64,000 bases of DNA from Mermis nigrescens (lineage: Eukaryota; Nematoda; Enoplea; Mermithida; Mermithidae), in assembly GCA_036768485.1 (NCBI GenBank), contig JAVLUZ010000052.1, positions 1 through 64,000 of the forward strand. Direction: 5' to 3'. A model generated the notes under the pieces. The model was given only the letters and a program-made list of their open reading frames with translations, was not told the origin of the DNA and did no database searches. Both the position numbers and the translations under genes were made by a program. Position 1 is the first letter of the stretch. Every line of letters starts with the position of its first letter. Of the stretch, positions 62,807 to 64,000 are shown piece by piece.

Positions 62807-64000
62807 TTACACATCTGATATTTATTTGTCCTTGGGCCATTGTGGAGACTTAATTTTTTCATAAATGTTGATCGTAATATCAGAATTACGGATCCGACTG
62901 AAATTTTTTTTAAACTCTGTGGTTGTGTAAAGTTTACACTGCATATTAACTCTTGTTCTAGAGCCTTGCGGAAGCTTAAGTTTTTTCAAAATGTTCTACG
63001 TAAAATCAGAATTGAGAATCTGACTGTTAGTTTTCTGTACACTTAGTAATTGTGTGAAGTTTGCACTAATCATTTGTTGTTAAAATGTAGTTTATACTAC
63101 AAATTTATTTTACTTACAAATCTGAGCGTTAGTGTTCCTTACACTTGATATTTGCGTAAAGTTAATGCTGAAAAACTTTGATCTGTTAAAATAATGTAAG
63201 GTTGTCTTATTTGAAAAGGATAATGCTGATGTTAAGAACAATATTGTTTTCCGTGTTCTTGGACTGCTGTCATTATTGTGGCATGCTACTGTATATATGT
63301 GTTTACTGACTGATGTATACTCAAATCATACTAATTAAAAGTGGGGTACTAGCAAAGAAAAATGCTCCGATGGAACAAAAAAGATGAATATACTTGGAAT
63401 TGTGGATTATTAAGGATGTAAAAGGAGGGGACTAGGAAAAATCTACCTAAAGTCGCAAAATCTGCTGAAAATCATACTTTCTCTAAGCAACAGAAAAAAT
63501 CGAAGTATATTCTGCGGCCAACAGATTAAAATAAATATTTAACCATAAAATGATTGAAAATGCAGCACATTAGCTACGCAGTAGCTATGGGAAATGATGT
63601 TGAGTAAGCTAACAGTCTTTCTAAGCCAATTGAATGAATGGTCTAAAACAGTAGGAAACACTCATGTTGACTTGAAACAGACTAAATGTAGGTACACCAG
63701 TATGCCTTTAAGGATTGTGTGCACTAATCAATCGGCCCTGCTTTGCTTGCTTTAATGCTCAAAACAAAATAAAACAAAATAAAACAACTTTAAATACAAT
63801 ACCACTTAGTTTTCTATCGATCAGGATACGAAGCTAGTCAGCGTTGCTACTTGCCAGCAATTTTAAGAAAAAATAAACATTACAGATTTCGTTTATACAC
63901 TCTTATCTGAAACTTTGAACATTATTTAAAACAGACACTTTTTTAGAGGCCGCAGAATATACTTCGATTTTTTCTGTTGCTTAGAGAAAGTATGATTTTC

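Larger units (their letters stand above)
59319..64000 (+). mobile_element. Copy 6 of the hairpin-ended element (runs off the window)
   Basis: Plus orientation. A at 59318 is followed by TCATAGG and the hairpin. The body holds a 463-bp tandem duplication, the inserted segment shared with copy 1 and a MITE (61806-62080). The fold-back block starts at 63349 and is cut by the window end. It is an inverted counterpart of copy 1, so the two flank the Polinton region. Confidence 0.75.

Overview
The window is animal (metazoan) nuclear DNA, probably from an invertebrate. It is AT-rich and repeat-rich, with one interrupted host gene. On the minus strand at about 43.3-56.2 kb, six GT-AG exons with consistent phases encode the C-terminal half of a METTL13/EEF1AKNMT-type methyltransferase. 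Its introns are filled with small non-autonomous transposons. The species cannot be named from this window.

The centre is a Maverick/Polinton, a virus-like DNA transposon, bounded by 665-bp terminal inverted repeats (16266-16930 and 35821-36484; 20.2 kb overall). In order it carries a protein-primed family B DNA polymerase; a 51-aa membrane protein; a Cys-rich zinc protein; a degenerate integrase; a large palindrome (27651-31067) with two copies of a small gene set; and a compact capsid module: a pX-like protein, a conserved 244-aa protein, an amphipathic 140-aa protein, the major capsid protein, an adenain-type protease and a penton-like protein. Next to the right repeat lies an intact 177-aa TATA-box-binding protein (TBP). 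It keeps both core repeats, all four DNA-intercalating phenylalanines and both minor-groove asparagines. Most genes of the element are preceded at a short distance by TATAAAAG or TATAAATA in a shared context (AGTCTATAAAAGAA). Each terminal repeat also holds a tRNA-like unit with A and B boxes. An element carrying its own TBP together with matching TATA promoters is the most unusual feature of the window. No packaging ATPase was seen.

The replication genes are damaged: a 3.87-kb transposon sits in the polymerase, with frameshifts and stops, and the integrase has lost its catalytic Glu and chromodomain. The capsid-module genes and the TBP remain open. A second Polinton fragment (36579-38830, minus strand) lies just outside the right repeat and carries an integrase with an intact core and chromodomain. 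Some single-base frameshifts could be assembly errors, since the host gene also has one.

The 3.3-4.7-kb element that interrupts the polymerase occurs six times (1-4142, 4344-8046, 8047-11305 on minus; 12866 onward, 18927-22797, 59319-64000 on plus). It starts with TC after an A, has a hairpin at that end, a body full of GTGTAAA motifs and a fold-back at the other end. Several hAT-type elements with 8-bp target duplications and one TAA-duplicating MITE are clearly delimited. A 100-base run of N lies at 14836-14935.
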